Below are positions 9,042 through 16,738 of a stretch of 64,000 nt of DNA, in pieces. The position numbers were made by a program, and so were the translations under genes. The notes beneath the pieces are model-generated. The model ran no database searches. It was not told where the DNA came from and saw only the letters and a program-made list of their open reading frames with translations. The stretch lies in contig NZ_CP051206.1 in NCBI RefSeq assembly GCF_012516395.1, positions 992,001-1,056,000 on the forward strand. Direction: 5' to 3'. Numbering within the stretch: position 1 is the stretch's first letter; every line of letters starts with the position of its first letter. This DNA is from Dolichospermum flos-aquae CCAP 1403/13F (GTDB lineage: Bacteria; Cyanobacteriota; Cyanobacteriia; Cyanobacteriales; Nostocaceae).

Positions 9042-11129
9042 CTATGGTAATAGAGGATCGCTGCCACATACAGGACAGATATACATCCATTTTCCTTTAT
9101 GTTTTCGATGATCTGAGTGTCTATGGAAACAGTTAGGAAACTTAAGGATACGGTGATTGTTACCATAGCAATGTTGCACAACCCAAAACTGACCACATTT
9201 AGGACAGGAACAGTATAGACTTGTTCCTTTTCCAGACCCAGAACTTCCTGATATTACACGTCTAGTCAATTCTTGTTGACTTATTTTATTTGGTATCCAA
9301 TGGGTCTGAATGTCTTGTTCCAAATTAAGTTTATGTCCGCAAAATAGACAGTCGGTTGAAAAGCTACCGTGGTACTGAAACATTAATCTAATTAATTTAT
9401 TAAGCTGCTTATTTGCTCCCACGCCTGGCTTAAATGCAATTGCTCCATATTTGTGGCTGATAAATCTATCTTCACTTGTTCCAAGCGTGTCATCAAACTT
9501 TTCCTTTAGTACCCTGTTGATAGGAACTTCACCCCAAAAATCAATTTGTTGATCTGTATGCAAAATAAAACTAGCTGTCCCGCCTAAAGAATACAAGTAT
9601 TTATCTTTAGCAACATCTATAACATCATAAACAAATTGTTTACTTCCTTGGTGTTTATAGTTACGATATTTAGCATCAAAGTAGTAAGTTTTTGTGTCGC
9701 TATTGGTTGATATATCTATCCTAATATCAGGAATTCTTAAATGATTAGAATTAGTATATTGCTTAGGTTGATACCATAGTGAAACATTGAATTGACTACC
9801 ATCATCAAAAGCACCTTGAAGACGAAATACATTATTTATAGGTATTTTAATCTCTCCTTTCTCAATTCGCATACTCTCAAAAAGAGTAGGTTCATTGAGG
9901 GGAGGACGCATATTCAAATTTGTAACAAAAGCATTGTATAGCCGGACAAAGCACCAAATTTCGTATAGTTCCCATGTAGAACGAACTTGACCTTGATAGG
10001 TAGCTTTAAATAGCTTGATAACTGGTTGAATTTTAGGAAAAATACTGCTTTCAAAATTCATGTACTCTTCAAAAATAGAAGCATAAGCGGGAGAGCCGAT
10101 TAATCGCTGAGATGGTAAAGATGGTTCATTTGGAGTTAGTAACTTATTTAACAATTGACTATGACGAGCATTTGTTGCCCATTCTGCACAGTCTCGCAGT
10201 TGAGCGACTATTTTCGATATAGTTTTCCTTTCCTTTCCTCTTTCCTGATTAAATTTTTGAACTTGCTCTTTAGCTCTAGTCAAAAAGCTTAATATTTTTG
10301 AATCTTTGGCATAAATAGGTGGTGAAAAGCTATCATCAATTTCTAACTTTTCAAGTGAGTTAGCAATCCCATTAACTAAATCCTTTAAATAAACATCAAG
10401 TATATAACATAAAAATTCATTTTCAGAACATTGAGTAGATTCAAATTGGGTTAAAGCCATCATTCTCTGCTTAGAAGGATCTATCTTGGCTTTGATTAAA
10501 AGTTGTGGCGAATTAATTAATTTTCGTGTATCAACTAAACCTAACTCTCTAGAAAAACTTCTCAGGGGACGTTTTTCTATTACTACCCAGTTACCTTGAA
10601 CAACTGATGCTAATTTTAATAAGGAAGTTGCTGTCAATAATAACCCTCTACTGTCAGAGAATCCCATTCCAGTCATTGTAGTTTCTACGTCTTCCCCTAC
10701 AGGAACTTGTAATTGACTGGTAACACAACTAGATGCCGAAAGTGCCAGTAATCCTATTTCAGTAATTAATTGTTCTAATTCCTGCTCTGTTAAACCCGCT
10801 GGTTTCACTAACAAGAAAGCTTCAGGACTACTATTTACGGGTTCACCTGAAGCATCCAAGAGTATAGCGGTTATTTGTCCTGTTCTTGACGCTACTCCTT
10901 TACTGATTTCTTCCTCGTGTTTCGTTCTTTGAGGGAGTTGCCACCTATTGCTGCCTATTTTTAGAAGTGGAATTATAGAATCACTCTTCAAACCAATACT
11001 TCCATCCCATAAACCCTCTATCTGAACATACCAACGTCCACTGTACTGGCGAGTGTATTGTACATCATCTTCCCAAGGTAGCTCACCTCTAGAATCAGCA
11101 AAATAAATTTTTGGATAAGCCATAAACAT
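9042..11129 (-). CDS. McrC-like DUF2357 / PD-(D/E)XK nuclease with zinc-binding C-terminus
   Basis: The 695-residue protein looks like the nuclease partner of a McrB-type ATPase. Residues about 1-330 form a DUF2357-like region with a coiled-coil segment near 280-310. Residues 384-397 carry STWELYEIWCF, typical of the nuclease linked to DUF2357, and residues 466-490 carry IPDIRIDI ... FDAKY, the PD and DxK of a PD-(D/E)XK active site (D468, D485, K487). The C-terminus has CxxC pairs (CLFC 594-597, CSCPKC 640-645, CPVC 685-688), an added zinc-ribbon-like module. The start is 5 bases after the stop of the RT-ATPase gene, so the two are almost certainly translated together. In McrBC relatives, the ATPase translocates DNA and McrC cuts. 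Confidence 0.8.
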   Translation of the reverse strand: MFMAYPKIYFADSRGELPWEDDVQYTRQYSGRWYVQIEGLWDGSIGLKSDSIIPLLKIGSNRWQLPQRTKHEEEISKGVASRTGQITAILLDASGEPVNSSPEAFLLVKPAGLTEQELEQLITEIGLLALSASSCVTSQLQVPVGEDVETTMTGMGFSDSRGLLLTATSLLKLASVVQGNWVVIEKRPLRSFSRELGLVDTRKLINSPQLLIKAKIDPSKQRMMALTQFESTQCSENEFLCYILDVYLKDLVNGIANSLEKLEIDDSFSPPIYAKDSKILSFLTRAKEQVQKFNQERGKERKTISKIVAQLRDCAEWATNARHSQLLNKLLTPNEPSLPSQRLIGSPAYASIFEEYMNFESSIFPKIQPVIKLFKATYQGQVRSTWELYEIWCFVRLYNAFVTNLNMRPPLNEPTLFESMRIEKGEIKIPINNVFRLQGAFDDGSQFNVSLWYQPKQYTNSNHLRIPDIRIDISTNSDTKTYYFDAKYRNYKHQGSKQFVYDVIDVAKDKYLYSLGGTASFILHTDQQIDFWGEVPINRVLKEKFDDTLGTSEDRFISHKYGAIAFKPGVGANKQLNKLIRLMFQYHGSFSTDCLFCGHKLNLEQDIQTHWIPNKISQQELTRRVISGSSGSGKGTSLYCSCPKCGQFWVVQHCYGNNHRILKFPNCFHRHSDHRKHKGKWMYICPVCGSDPLLP

Positions 11130-11134
11130 TCACT

Positions 11135-13408
11135 TTATCCCCAGTAGCTAACATTGCGCCGTCTAGTATCGTGGATTTGATTTCTTAAATTTTCAATTAC
11201 ATCTGGAGTACCGAAATGAGAATAATTATTTTCAATTTCCTCTAGCCATTCAAGGCAAATATTTTCTCGCTCTTCATCCTTGAAAAAAGAAATTCTAGGC
11301 AGAAGTTTCGTAAAGAGAAAGTATCCTATACATTCTTGGGCTGTTAATTCGATAATTCTAGAAGCTGCATAGAAAACTTTATAATCTCTTTTTACTCTAT
11401 ATCCTAAAGGTATTCCACACTGAGATAGGTAAAGTGAGTTCCAATTTGAGATAGTATACCAACTATCGTTAAATTCATCATTACTGTTATCAGCTTGGAG
11501 AATTTTATTATCTAATTCTTTAAATAAAGATGGTATATATGTTTTTGCAATTGGATTGCTAGAAGGGGTTGCATTTGTATCTTCAGCAAAATCAGGCAAA
11601 GGATAGGTAATGACGAAGGATCTATCTATTACTTTTGGACTGATATTATAAGTGGTTTCATCTGAATTGAGAGTTCCAACCAAAATTAAGTTTTTAGGAA
11701 TTGAAAATTCAGCCGGATAAGTATTTAAAAAATTTTGAAGTTTAGCCAGTCTGTTACTTTGTTCAGATGTTTTTGATTTTTGGGATTGTAATAGCTTAAT
11801 CTCTTGTCTAATTTGTACTTCTATACTAGGTGAGTAGAGAATTAGCTTTTGCGCTCCTTGACCAGACTTGGAATATTCTAAACTTGAGAGTAAGTCAGCA
11901 GCATAATTTTCAATTCGAGCTAAATTGAGTTCATCTAAACACACTAAAAAAAATTGTTCAAATTTTTCCTGAGCTTGTTGTAATGCAGTTAAAAAACTAG
12001 AGGGATTAAAGCTATCATTAACTGGATTGTAGAATCCTAACAAATCAGACGAATCAATCCAAGCAGGTCGAACAGGAATAATTTTACTATTACCATTTAA
12101 AATGGTAGCAGATTTTTCTACAAGGCTTGTCTTCCCAACTCCAACAGAGCCATTTAATAAAATAATCTGCCCAGCATATAAAGAAGTTAATACAGACAAT
12201 AAGTAGCTAGTTTTAATATAGTTGGGTAATAGCAGTCCTCTAGCCCTAATATTGGCATTCCAGTCTTGGTAATTTAGTGATACTCTCTCTTTCCCTCCTT
12301 TTGTTTTTAAAACAAAGGATAATTTAGGTTCTTGAGCTAATTCTTCATATATTAGTCTTTTATATTGACTTAAATATTTTTTATATATTGGATCATTTTT
12401 ACCTCTAACCATACCTAAGAATTCAATCTTACCTCGAACAACATGATGAAACCGTTTTGTGTTTTCACTGCTTCTAATTTTTAAATATTTGTATTTTTTA
12501 TCATATCTACTACTATACTCATCTGCTGCCTTCTCAATTCCAAATTTTTGCCAAGCATGAAGCAAAGCTCGGATTTGTCGGACAAATTTACGATTTACGT
12601 TAGGACGATGGTTAACTGTTAAACCCGTTACTTCCTGACGATAGTTTTGAGTTTGCAACCTTACTTTTCTTTCATTTACTTCAAAATTATTACTATTAAT
12701 TATTTCTCGTAATTCTTCTCCAACAACAAATTTTCTTACAGATCCATCATTAATGACATATCCTAGTGCTTCTGGAAACTCCTCTAAATTAGTAGAGAAA
12801 GTGACATCATCAGCATATCTTGTATATGTTGCTTTATGTTTTTTTGCTAGTTCTAGTAATTGCCTATCCATTTTTGCACACACCATGTTTGAGACGATAG
12901 GTGATGTGGGTGCGCCTTGAGGTAACTGATCCTTATAACAGCATATTTTTGCCAGTAGATTAGCTACTTTATCATTCGCGTTATATGGTTGTGCCATAAA
13001 CATGGCTCGAACTCTTTCAAAGTTAATTGATGCGAAAAAGTCTTGAATATCTAAATTTAGAACATATTTCTTTTTAGTATGAGCTTTGGCATTAGTTACA
13101 ATACTTTTTTTTGCTGTAAAACCATGTACGCATGGCTTAGGTTGATAAACAGGTTGTAGTATTTCTTTGCTGAGTTTTTTTTGTATATCTAGTAGAGGAA
13201 AATATCCTTCTCCTTCATATATTTTATAACGTTCCGAGCTACTTATTGGTGTTCTTATTGTTCGTACATCACCAGATTTTTTAGGAATTTTAAATTCCCT
13301 GTATATTTCATCTACTTGTTCAAGTAGCTCAATTAAACTATGATAGTTAACGCCTAGTTTTTCTGCTACAAGTTCTGGAGATAAGCAATATAAGTCTTTC
13401 AAATTCAT
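11135..13408 (-). CDS. Retron-type reverse transcriptase fused to McrB-like AAA+ ATPase
   Basis: The 757-residue protein has two modules. The N-terminal reverse transcriptase (about 1-345) shows motif 1 FKIPKKSGDVRTI, the retron region X motif NAxxH (NAKAH, 106-110), catalytic D120, LPQGAPTSP, catalytic YADD (198-201) and the region Y VTG triplet (260-262). NAxxH plus VTG is diagnostic of retron RTs. The C-terminal module is an AAA+ ATPase with Walker A GSVGVGKT (420-427), Walker B LVCLDELNLAR (488-498) and sensor VGTLNSDETT (577-586), the McrB/dynein-like pattern. A retron RT normally copies its msr-msd RNA into msDNA, and McrB powers a restriction complex. All catalytic residues are present. 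Promoter and candidate ncRNA lie upstream. Confidence 0.88.
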   Translation of the reverse strand: MNLKDLYCLSPELVAEKLGVNYHSLIELLEQVDEIYREFKIPKKSGDVRTIRTPISSSERYKIYEGEGYFPLLDIQKKLSKEILQPVYQPKPCVHGFTAKKSIVTNAKAHTKKKYVLNLDIQDFFASINFERVRAMFMAQPYNANDKVANLLAKICCYKDQLPQGAPTSPIVSNMVCAKMDRQLLELAKKHKATYTRYADDVTFSTNLEEFPEALGYVINDGSVRKFVVGEELREIINSNNFEVNERKVRLQTQNYRQEVTGLTVNHRPNVNRKFVRQIRALLHAWQKFGIEKAADEYSSRYDKKYKYLKIRSSENTKRFHHVVRGKIEFLGMVRGKNDPIYKKYLSQYKRLIYEELAQEPKLSFVLKTKGGKERVSLNYQDWNANIRARGLLLPNYIKTSYLLSVLTSLYAGQIILLNGSVGVGKTSLVEKSATILNGNSKIIPVRPAWIDSSDLLGFYNPVNDSFNPSSFLTALQQAQEKFEQFFLVCLDELNLARIENYAADLLSSLEYSKSGQGAQKLILYSPSIEVQIRQEIKLLQSQKSKTSEQSNRLAKLQNFLNTYPAEFSIPKNLILVGTLNSDETTYNISPKVIDRSFVITYPLPDFAEDTNATPSSNPIAKTYIPSLFKELDNKILQADNSNDEFNDSWYTISNWNSLYLSQCGIPLGYRVKRDYKVFYAASRIIELTAQECIGYFLFTKLLPRISFFKDEERENICLEWLEEIENNYSHFGTPDVIENLRNQIHDTRRRNVSYWG

Positions 13409-13488
13409 TTAATGTATTTAACAAGAAAGGTAGAACGTTTCTGTACTCGAACATAAAAGTGACCGAAAAGGGCAAGGGTTTAATTCCC

Positions 13489-13512
13489 CTACCAAAATCA
13501 CAGATTTGGTAG
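13489..13512 (-). other. Short hairpin between candidate ncRNA and RT start codon
   Basis: An 8-bp perfect stem (CTACCAAA / TTTGGTAG) with an 8-base loop lies 77 bases before the reverse transcriptase start. On the minus strand it is followed by GGGG ... CCC, which could extend the structure. It may be part of the leader RNA fold, for instance an extra retron stem or a translation-control element. No T-run follows, so an ordinary terminator is unlikely. Confidence 0.45.
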
Positions 13513-13594
13513 CTTGGAACTCGTGGATATTGAAGCCTTTAACATCTTATACCCTTCTGCCTTCTTCACCAAAGTTTTAATCCTTCTAAATTAT

Positions 13595-13704
13595 GGAGGT
13601 ATATACAGGTCTATTCCGAAGCCTTTTTTTCCGAACCTTGGGAACCTTACGGTAACTCGTTGCAGGATCAACAACGAAAATCAATAGTTACCTGTATATA
13701 CCTC
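13595..13704 (-). ncRNA. Candidate retron msr-msd RNA (inverted-repeat leader)
   Basis: On the RT coding strand, a perfect 15-base inverted repeat (GAGGTATATACAGGT at 13704-13690, partner at 13610-13596) encloses about 79 bases. It is extended inward by CUAUU/AAUAG after a 2-base bulge, giving about 20 bp. Inside is a hairpin TCGTTG-(9)-CAACGA at 13677-13657. Retron RNAs have such end repeats (a1/a2) around msr and msd, upstream of and co-oriented with the RT. The predicted transcription start falls on the first arm. Against: the interior is short for msr plus msd, and I see no clear branching-G context, so the true RNA may extend further toward the RT gene. Confidence 0.55.
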
Positions 13705-13708
13705 TGTA

Positions 13709-13737
13709 ACAATATTTCTTTTTATATCCCTTGTCAA
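13709..13737 (-). promoter_or_regulatory. Sigma-70-type promoter for the retron-McrBC locus
   Basis: Read on the minus strand: -35 TTGACA (13737-13732, perfect consensus), a spacer of exactly 17 bases, and -10 TATTGT (13714-13709, five of six matching TATAAT at TATxxT-type positions is arguable). The predicted start is at about 13701-13704, exactly where the inverted repeat begins. It is the best-formed promoter I noticed in the window and supports transcription of the leader RNA together with the RT and nuclease genes. Confidence 0.7.
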
Positions 13738-13828
13738 GAGTATGTTTGTAAACTTTACATTTACATAAATATACCTGGATACCCTTAGAGCGATCGCTCA
13801 TGTACGACAATACAATTGCCGTACTACC

Positions 13829-14534
13829 ATGCCAACATACTTATACTTTGGTGAAAACGAATTCTTTCTAACTCGCACCATCAAACAACTAAAAACCCAC
13901 ACTCTAGATCAACAATGGGCAAACTTTAACTATACAGAATACCCCCCAGAATCTAAAGAAACCATTCCTCAAGCATTATCCGATATCATGACACCACCAA
14001 TTGGGAGTGGAGGAAGATTAGTACATTTACCCAACAGCACATTACTGGGAGTTTGTCCAAAAGAAATTTTGTTGCAGTTGGAGTCCATTCTCCCCAAAAT
14101 TCCCTCCACAAATACCCTCCTTATCACCAACACTCACAAACCTGACGCGAGAAATAAATCAGTCAAACTCCTACTGGAGTACGCACAGGTACAGGAATTT
14201 CCTCTCATTCCCCAATGGTAAACCCAAGCATTAATACAGCAAGCTCGTACTATAGCTGATGAAGTAGGTGTAACACTCACCACCGATGCCTACACAGTAT
14301 TGATTGATTACACAGGCAATAATACACGACTGATATTCACCGAACTAGAAAAGCTCAAAACTTATGCTTTGGGTAAAACAGTCAATGGGGATATGGTGAA
14401 AGAATTAGTCTCAGAAAATGCTGCTAATAGTTTACAACTAGCTAATGCCATTCGCTTGGGTAACATTGCTCAAGCATTAGAATTTGTTGAACGCCTAATT
14501 AACTGTAACGAACCAGCTTTAAAGATTACCGCTA
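13829..14534 (+). pseudogene. holA: DNA polymerase III delta subunit, broken (nonsense codon and 3' loss)
   Basis: The start MPTYLYFGENEFFLTRTI and a following DNA pol III delta N-terminal domain identify a HolA-like clamp-loader subunit. At 14219 the frame meets TAA where homologues have a Lys after ..PxW (TGG TAA ACC; A-to-T change of AAA). Translation in the same frame continues sensibly (TQALIQQARTIADEVGV ... AANSLQLANAIRLGN) to about 14534, where a 334-bp MITE replaces the C-terminal domain. HolA is normally essential, so an intact copy is expected elsewhere in the genome and this may be a decayed duplicate. Confidence 0.8.
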
Positions 14535-14868
14535 TATACTCAACACGGCTTAATTATTTGATTCTGTGGGTAGGGGTTTAGCACTGCTCATTGGTGTCAA
14601 CTTAACGTAAAACCCATAACCCGCCTGGGAATAAATTCCCAGTCTAATAGCGGAAGTCATCTAAAGATGACTGAATACTAGGAAAATTTATTAGTCCGTT
14701 TTAACGGACTTGAGCTATTAGACAGGGAATTTATTCCCTGGTGGGTGTGAAAGCCAATAGATAAGCCATTTCTAACTTAAGTTGACACCAATGAGCAGTG
14801 CTAAACCCCTACAAATCTAGGTTTTTCATGATTTCGTAAAAGTCCATTTCCCAACCGTGTTTAGTATA
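14535..14868. repeat. 334-bp MITE with nested terminal inverted repeats
   Basis: The outer ends are TATACTCAACACGG (14535) and its near-complement CCGTGTTTAGTATA (14868). Inside, a perfect 35-base inverted repeat spans 14571-14605 and 14777-14811 (TAGGGGTTTAGCACTGCTCA and its complement), with further palindromes (GGGAATAAATTCCC, GTCATCTAAAGATGAC, CCGTTTTAACGG). No transposase is encoded. It truncates holA on its left and abuts the Uma2 gene on its right. Related pieces occur at 48711-48781, about 48935-49250 and 57738-57760. Confidence 0.85.
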
Positions 14869-14884
14869 AATCGTGAGTCGGCTT

Positions 14885-15547
14885 TTAGAAATTAATGCGG
14901 CGATAAACTTCACCAAGAGGAACTTCTACATTTAAACTATGTACTAATATAGACTGATCAGGATGATCATAAACTTGCCATTGCCAGCGAACTGCTTGCA
15001 GCAGCGCTAGTTCCCTCCGGGACGCTCCGCGAACGCTATCGCTACTATCATCAAGTTTGTGATAATGCTCAATATAGGGTTCAGTTTGGCTAACTAGTAG
15101 ATATTCGCAAAAGCTAGGAAGGGAGCGATACTTTCTAAATTTATCACCTCTATCATAACCTTCAGTAGAGGGTGATAAAACTTCCACAATCACCAGAGGA
15201 TTGAGAATTTCGTCAGTGCGCTCACCGTTCAATTGTGGTTGTTCATCTACTACCATTAAATCAGTGTAAGTTCCACAGTTGTATTCGGGAATCCAAACGC
15301 GCAAATCGCTATTATATAAACGAAAATTGGTATCTCTGAGCAAAAATCCCAAATAGACTAAGAGGTTACTAGCGATCGCACTATGAACTTCTGAACCTCC
15401 AGCCATAGCGATAATTTCTCCGTTCCGATATTCATGTCTTTCGGCTGCGGTTTCCTCCATCACTCGATACTCATCTGGAGTGAAGTGAGTTGTTGTTATA
15501 TCCTGAGTAATATTGGGGGGACTGGTTTGAGTAATAACCACGATCAA
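14885..15547 (-). CDS. Uma2 family endonuclease-like protein (DUF820)
   Basis: The 220-residue protein has the Uma2 signature: FTPDEYRVMEETAAERHEYRNGEI, GGSEVHSAIASNL, a YTDLMVV aspartate and VIVEVLSPSTEGYDRGDKFRKY, which supply D, ExL and K of a degenerate PD-(D/E)XK fold. The family is hugely expanded in cyanobacteria and its role is unknown. Near residue 168 the normal sequence is interrupted by SSDSVRGASRRELALLQAV, translated from an inserted palindromic repeat (15001-15043). The start is uncertain: the most upstream codon is TTG at 15547 and the next option is GTG two codons later. Confidence 0.8.
   Translation of the reverse strand: MIVVITQTSPPNITQDITTTHFTPDEYRVMEETAAERHEYRNGEIIAMAGGSEVHSAIASNLLVYLGFLLRDTNFRLYNSDLRVWIPEYNCGTYTDLMVVDEQPQLNGERTDEILNPLVIVEVLSPSTEGYDRGDKFRKYRSLPSFCEYLLVSQTEPYIEHYHKLDDSSDSVRGASRRELALLQAVRWQWQVYDHPDQSILVHSLNVEVPLGEVYRRINF
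15001..15043. repeat. Palindromic repeat inserted in frame inside the Uma2 gene
   Basis: The GC-rich stretch GCGCTAGTTCCCTCCGGGAC followed by GCTCCGCGAACGCTATCGCT is of the type repeated many times in Nostocales genomes (recalled). Its GC content and translation (SVRGASRRELALLQ) are unlike the rest of the gene. It keeps the reading frame and adds about 15 residues before the last beta-strands of the nuclease fold. Confidence 0.6.
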
Positions 15548-15570
15548 ACCTCACGAATAATTGGTTTTAT

Positions 15571-15606
15571 TTCAAGATAGTTCTTCCTTATCAATTTTAT
15601 GATAAC
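15571..15606 (-). repeat. Partial copy of a dispersed repeat (KLIRKNYL-type)
   Basis: On the minus strand GTTATCATAAAATTGATAAG followed by GAAGAACTATCTTG matches the left half of the elements at 48598-48683 and 55290-55376. The hairpin half is missing. A short ORF that runs through it is not taken as a gene. Confidence 0.65.
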
Positions 15607-15764
15607 AAATTTTAAATCAATTGTCAAGCCCCAAATACAGTTTTTTGCGATCGCTATTTCTGGGTAAAGGAAATGAGCTAAATCAGGTCTAAATTGAAAG
15701 CCATAATTTTTTATAACCAGAGTCAAGGTCAGATAAAATTATATAATAATTTGGTTTTGATGAG

Positions 15765-15777
15765 GTAAAATGTTTAC
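15765..15777. promoter_or_regulatory. Possible operator upstream of the R-M controller gene
   Basis: A 13-base palindrome GTAAA-ATG-TTTAC lies 26 bases before the controller start codon. Controller proteins of type II R-M systems bind palindromic C-boxes just upstream of their own gene. The location fits, but the sequence does not match the common GACT...AGTC box, so this is tentative. Confidence 0.35.
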
Positions 15778-15803
15778 TCTATTGAAGCACACATTTTTTA
15801 AAT

Positions 15804-16040
15804 ATGGATGCTAGAATGGACGCTTTTGGGATCAGAGTTCGCTATTTCAGAAAAAGTTTAAAACTTTCCCAAGATGAATTGGCTGAAAAATCTGACTTAC
15901 ATCGTACATATATTGGTGCTGTAGAGCGAGGTGAACGAAATATTAGTTTAATGAATATTTTTCGTTTAGCTGATGCTCTTCAAGTTACAGCTAAAGATTT
16001 GTTTGATAATCCAATAGAAAATGGAGAAAACACAAAATGA
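15804..16040 (+). CDS. XRE-type HTH regulator, probable R-M controller protein
   Basis: The 78-residue protein is a single helix-turn-helix domain: FGIRVRYFRKSLKLSQDELA, then KSDLHRTYIGAVERGERNIS and NIFRLADALQV. This is the size and sequence type of controller (C) proteins that delay restriction enzyme expression until methylation is established. Its stop overlaps the ATG of the restriction gene (ATGA at 16037), which means translational coupling. A second ATG four codons in (15816) is an alternative start. Confidence 0.85.
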   Translation: MDARMDAFGIRVRYFRKSLKLSQDELAEKSDLHRTYIGAVERGERNISLMNIFRLADALQVTAKDLFDNPIENGENTK

Positions 16041-16738
16041 TAAATGAAGATGATTTACTGAATATAGCTATAGTAAATATTAGAAAAGTTTCAAAATTTA
16101 AACCTTATAAAAGCTATTCTGGTGTCAATAACAAAGAGGAATTTCAGCAATTAATAGCTAATGATCCTGCTTTTGGCTCTTTAGGTTTGGACGACGAAAG
16201 ATACATTATTGCCAGAGTGGGAGGAAATCTTGTAACCTCCTTACATCGCAAACTTGGTGATATGTATGAGAATTTATTTGCCTATTTATTAAAAGAGAGT
16301 TTTGGATTAAATGAGAATGAACTACACTTTAGTGTCAATGTTAAAATTGGTAAACGTGACCAGGTTCGATCCACTGATGGATTAATCAGAAAAGATAAGT
16401 TCAATCAAAATATTCCCTCAGATTGGATTAAATATGAAGGAATAGGATTTGAAGTCCGTTCATGCTATCAAATTGGTGATTCTAAAAGAATTCAGGCTGA
16501 TTATGATATGTCCTTGGCTTTGAAGTCTTACGAAATTCTGCCTGTAATGTTAATTTTCTGCAATACATCTTTAAAAAGCCCTGTACTTAGATTATCAAAG
16601 AGTTGGGAACTCTATGAAGGAAGAAACAGTTTTGATTTAGTTCATACTATTACTGGTTTCGACCTTTATAATTTCCTTCAGATAAATTCAGAGTTGTTGA
16701 AAAAAGAGATAGATAATATTTTCTCATATTTTCTCTAA
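16037..16738 (+). CDS. Type II restriction endonuclease
   Basis: The 233-residue protein is placed between a controller gene and a convergent DNA methyltransferase, the standard position of a type II restriction enzyme. A possible PD-(D/E)XK core is RSTDGLIRK, then GIGFEVRSCYQ, but the lysine is not in its usual place, so the active site is uncertain. It vaguely resembles ApaLI-type enzymes from memory; I cannot assign a target. The stop overlaps the methyltransferase stop on the other strand by four bases. Confidence 0.7.
   Translation: MINEDDLLNIAIVNIRKVSKFKPYKSYSGVNNKEEFQQLIANDPAFGSLGLDDERYIIARVGGNLVTSLHRKLGDMYENLFAYLLKESFGLNENELHFSVNVKIGKRDQVRSTDGLIRKDKFNQNIPSDWIKYEGIGFEVRSCYQIGDSKRIQADYDMSLALKSYEILPVMLIFCNTSLKSPVLRLSKSWELYEGRNSFDLVHTITGFDLYNFLQINSELLKKEIDNIFSYFL

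Noticed and set aside
9660-9720. Reading GSSGSGKGTS of the McrC-like protein as a Walker A site
   Set aside because: It lies in the cysteine-rich tail without Walker B or fold context and does not match GxxxxGK[ST].
13470-13500. tRNA-like T-arm (GGGTTTAATTCCC) upstream of the RT gene
   Set aside because: The T-stem has a mismatch, no matching acceptor, D-arm or anticodon arm is found on either side, and ACCAAAA pairs better with the adjacent TTTGGTAG hairpin.
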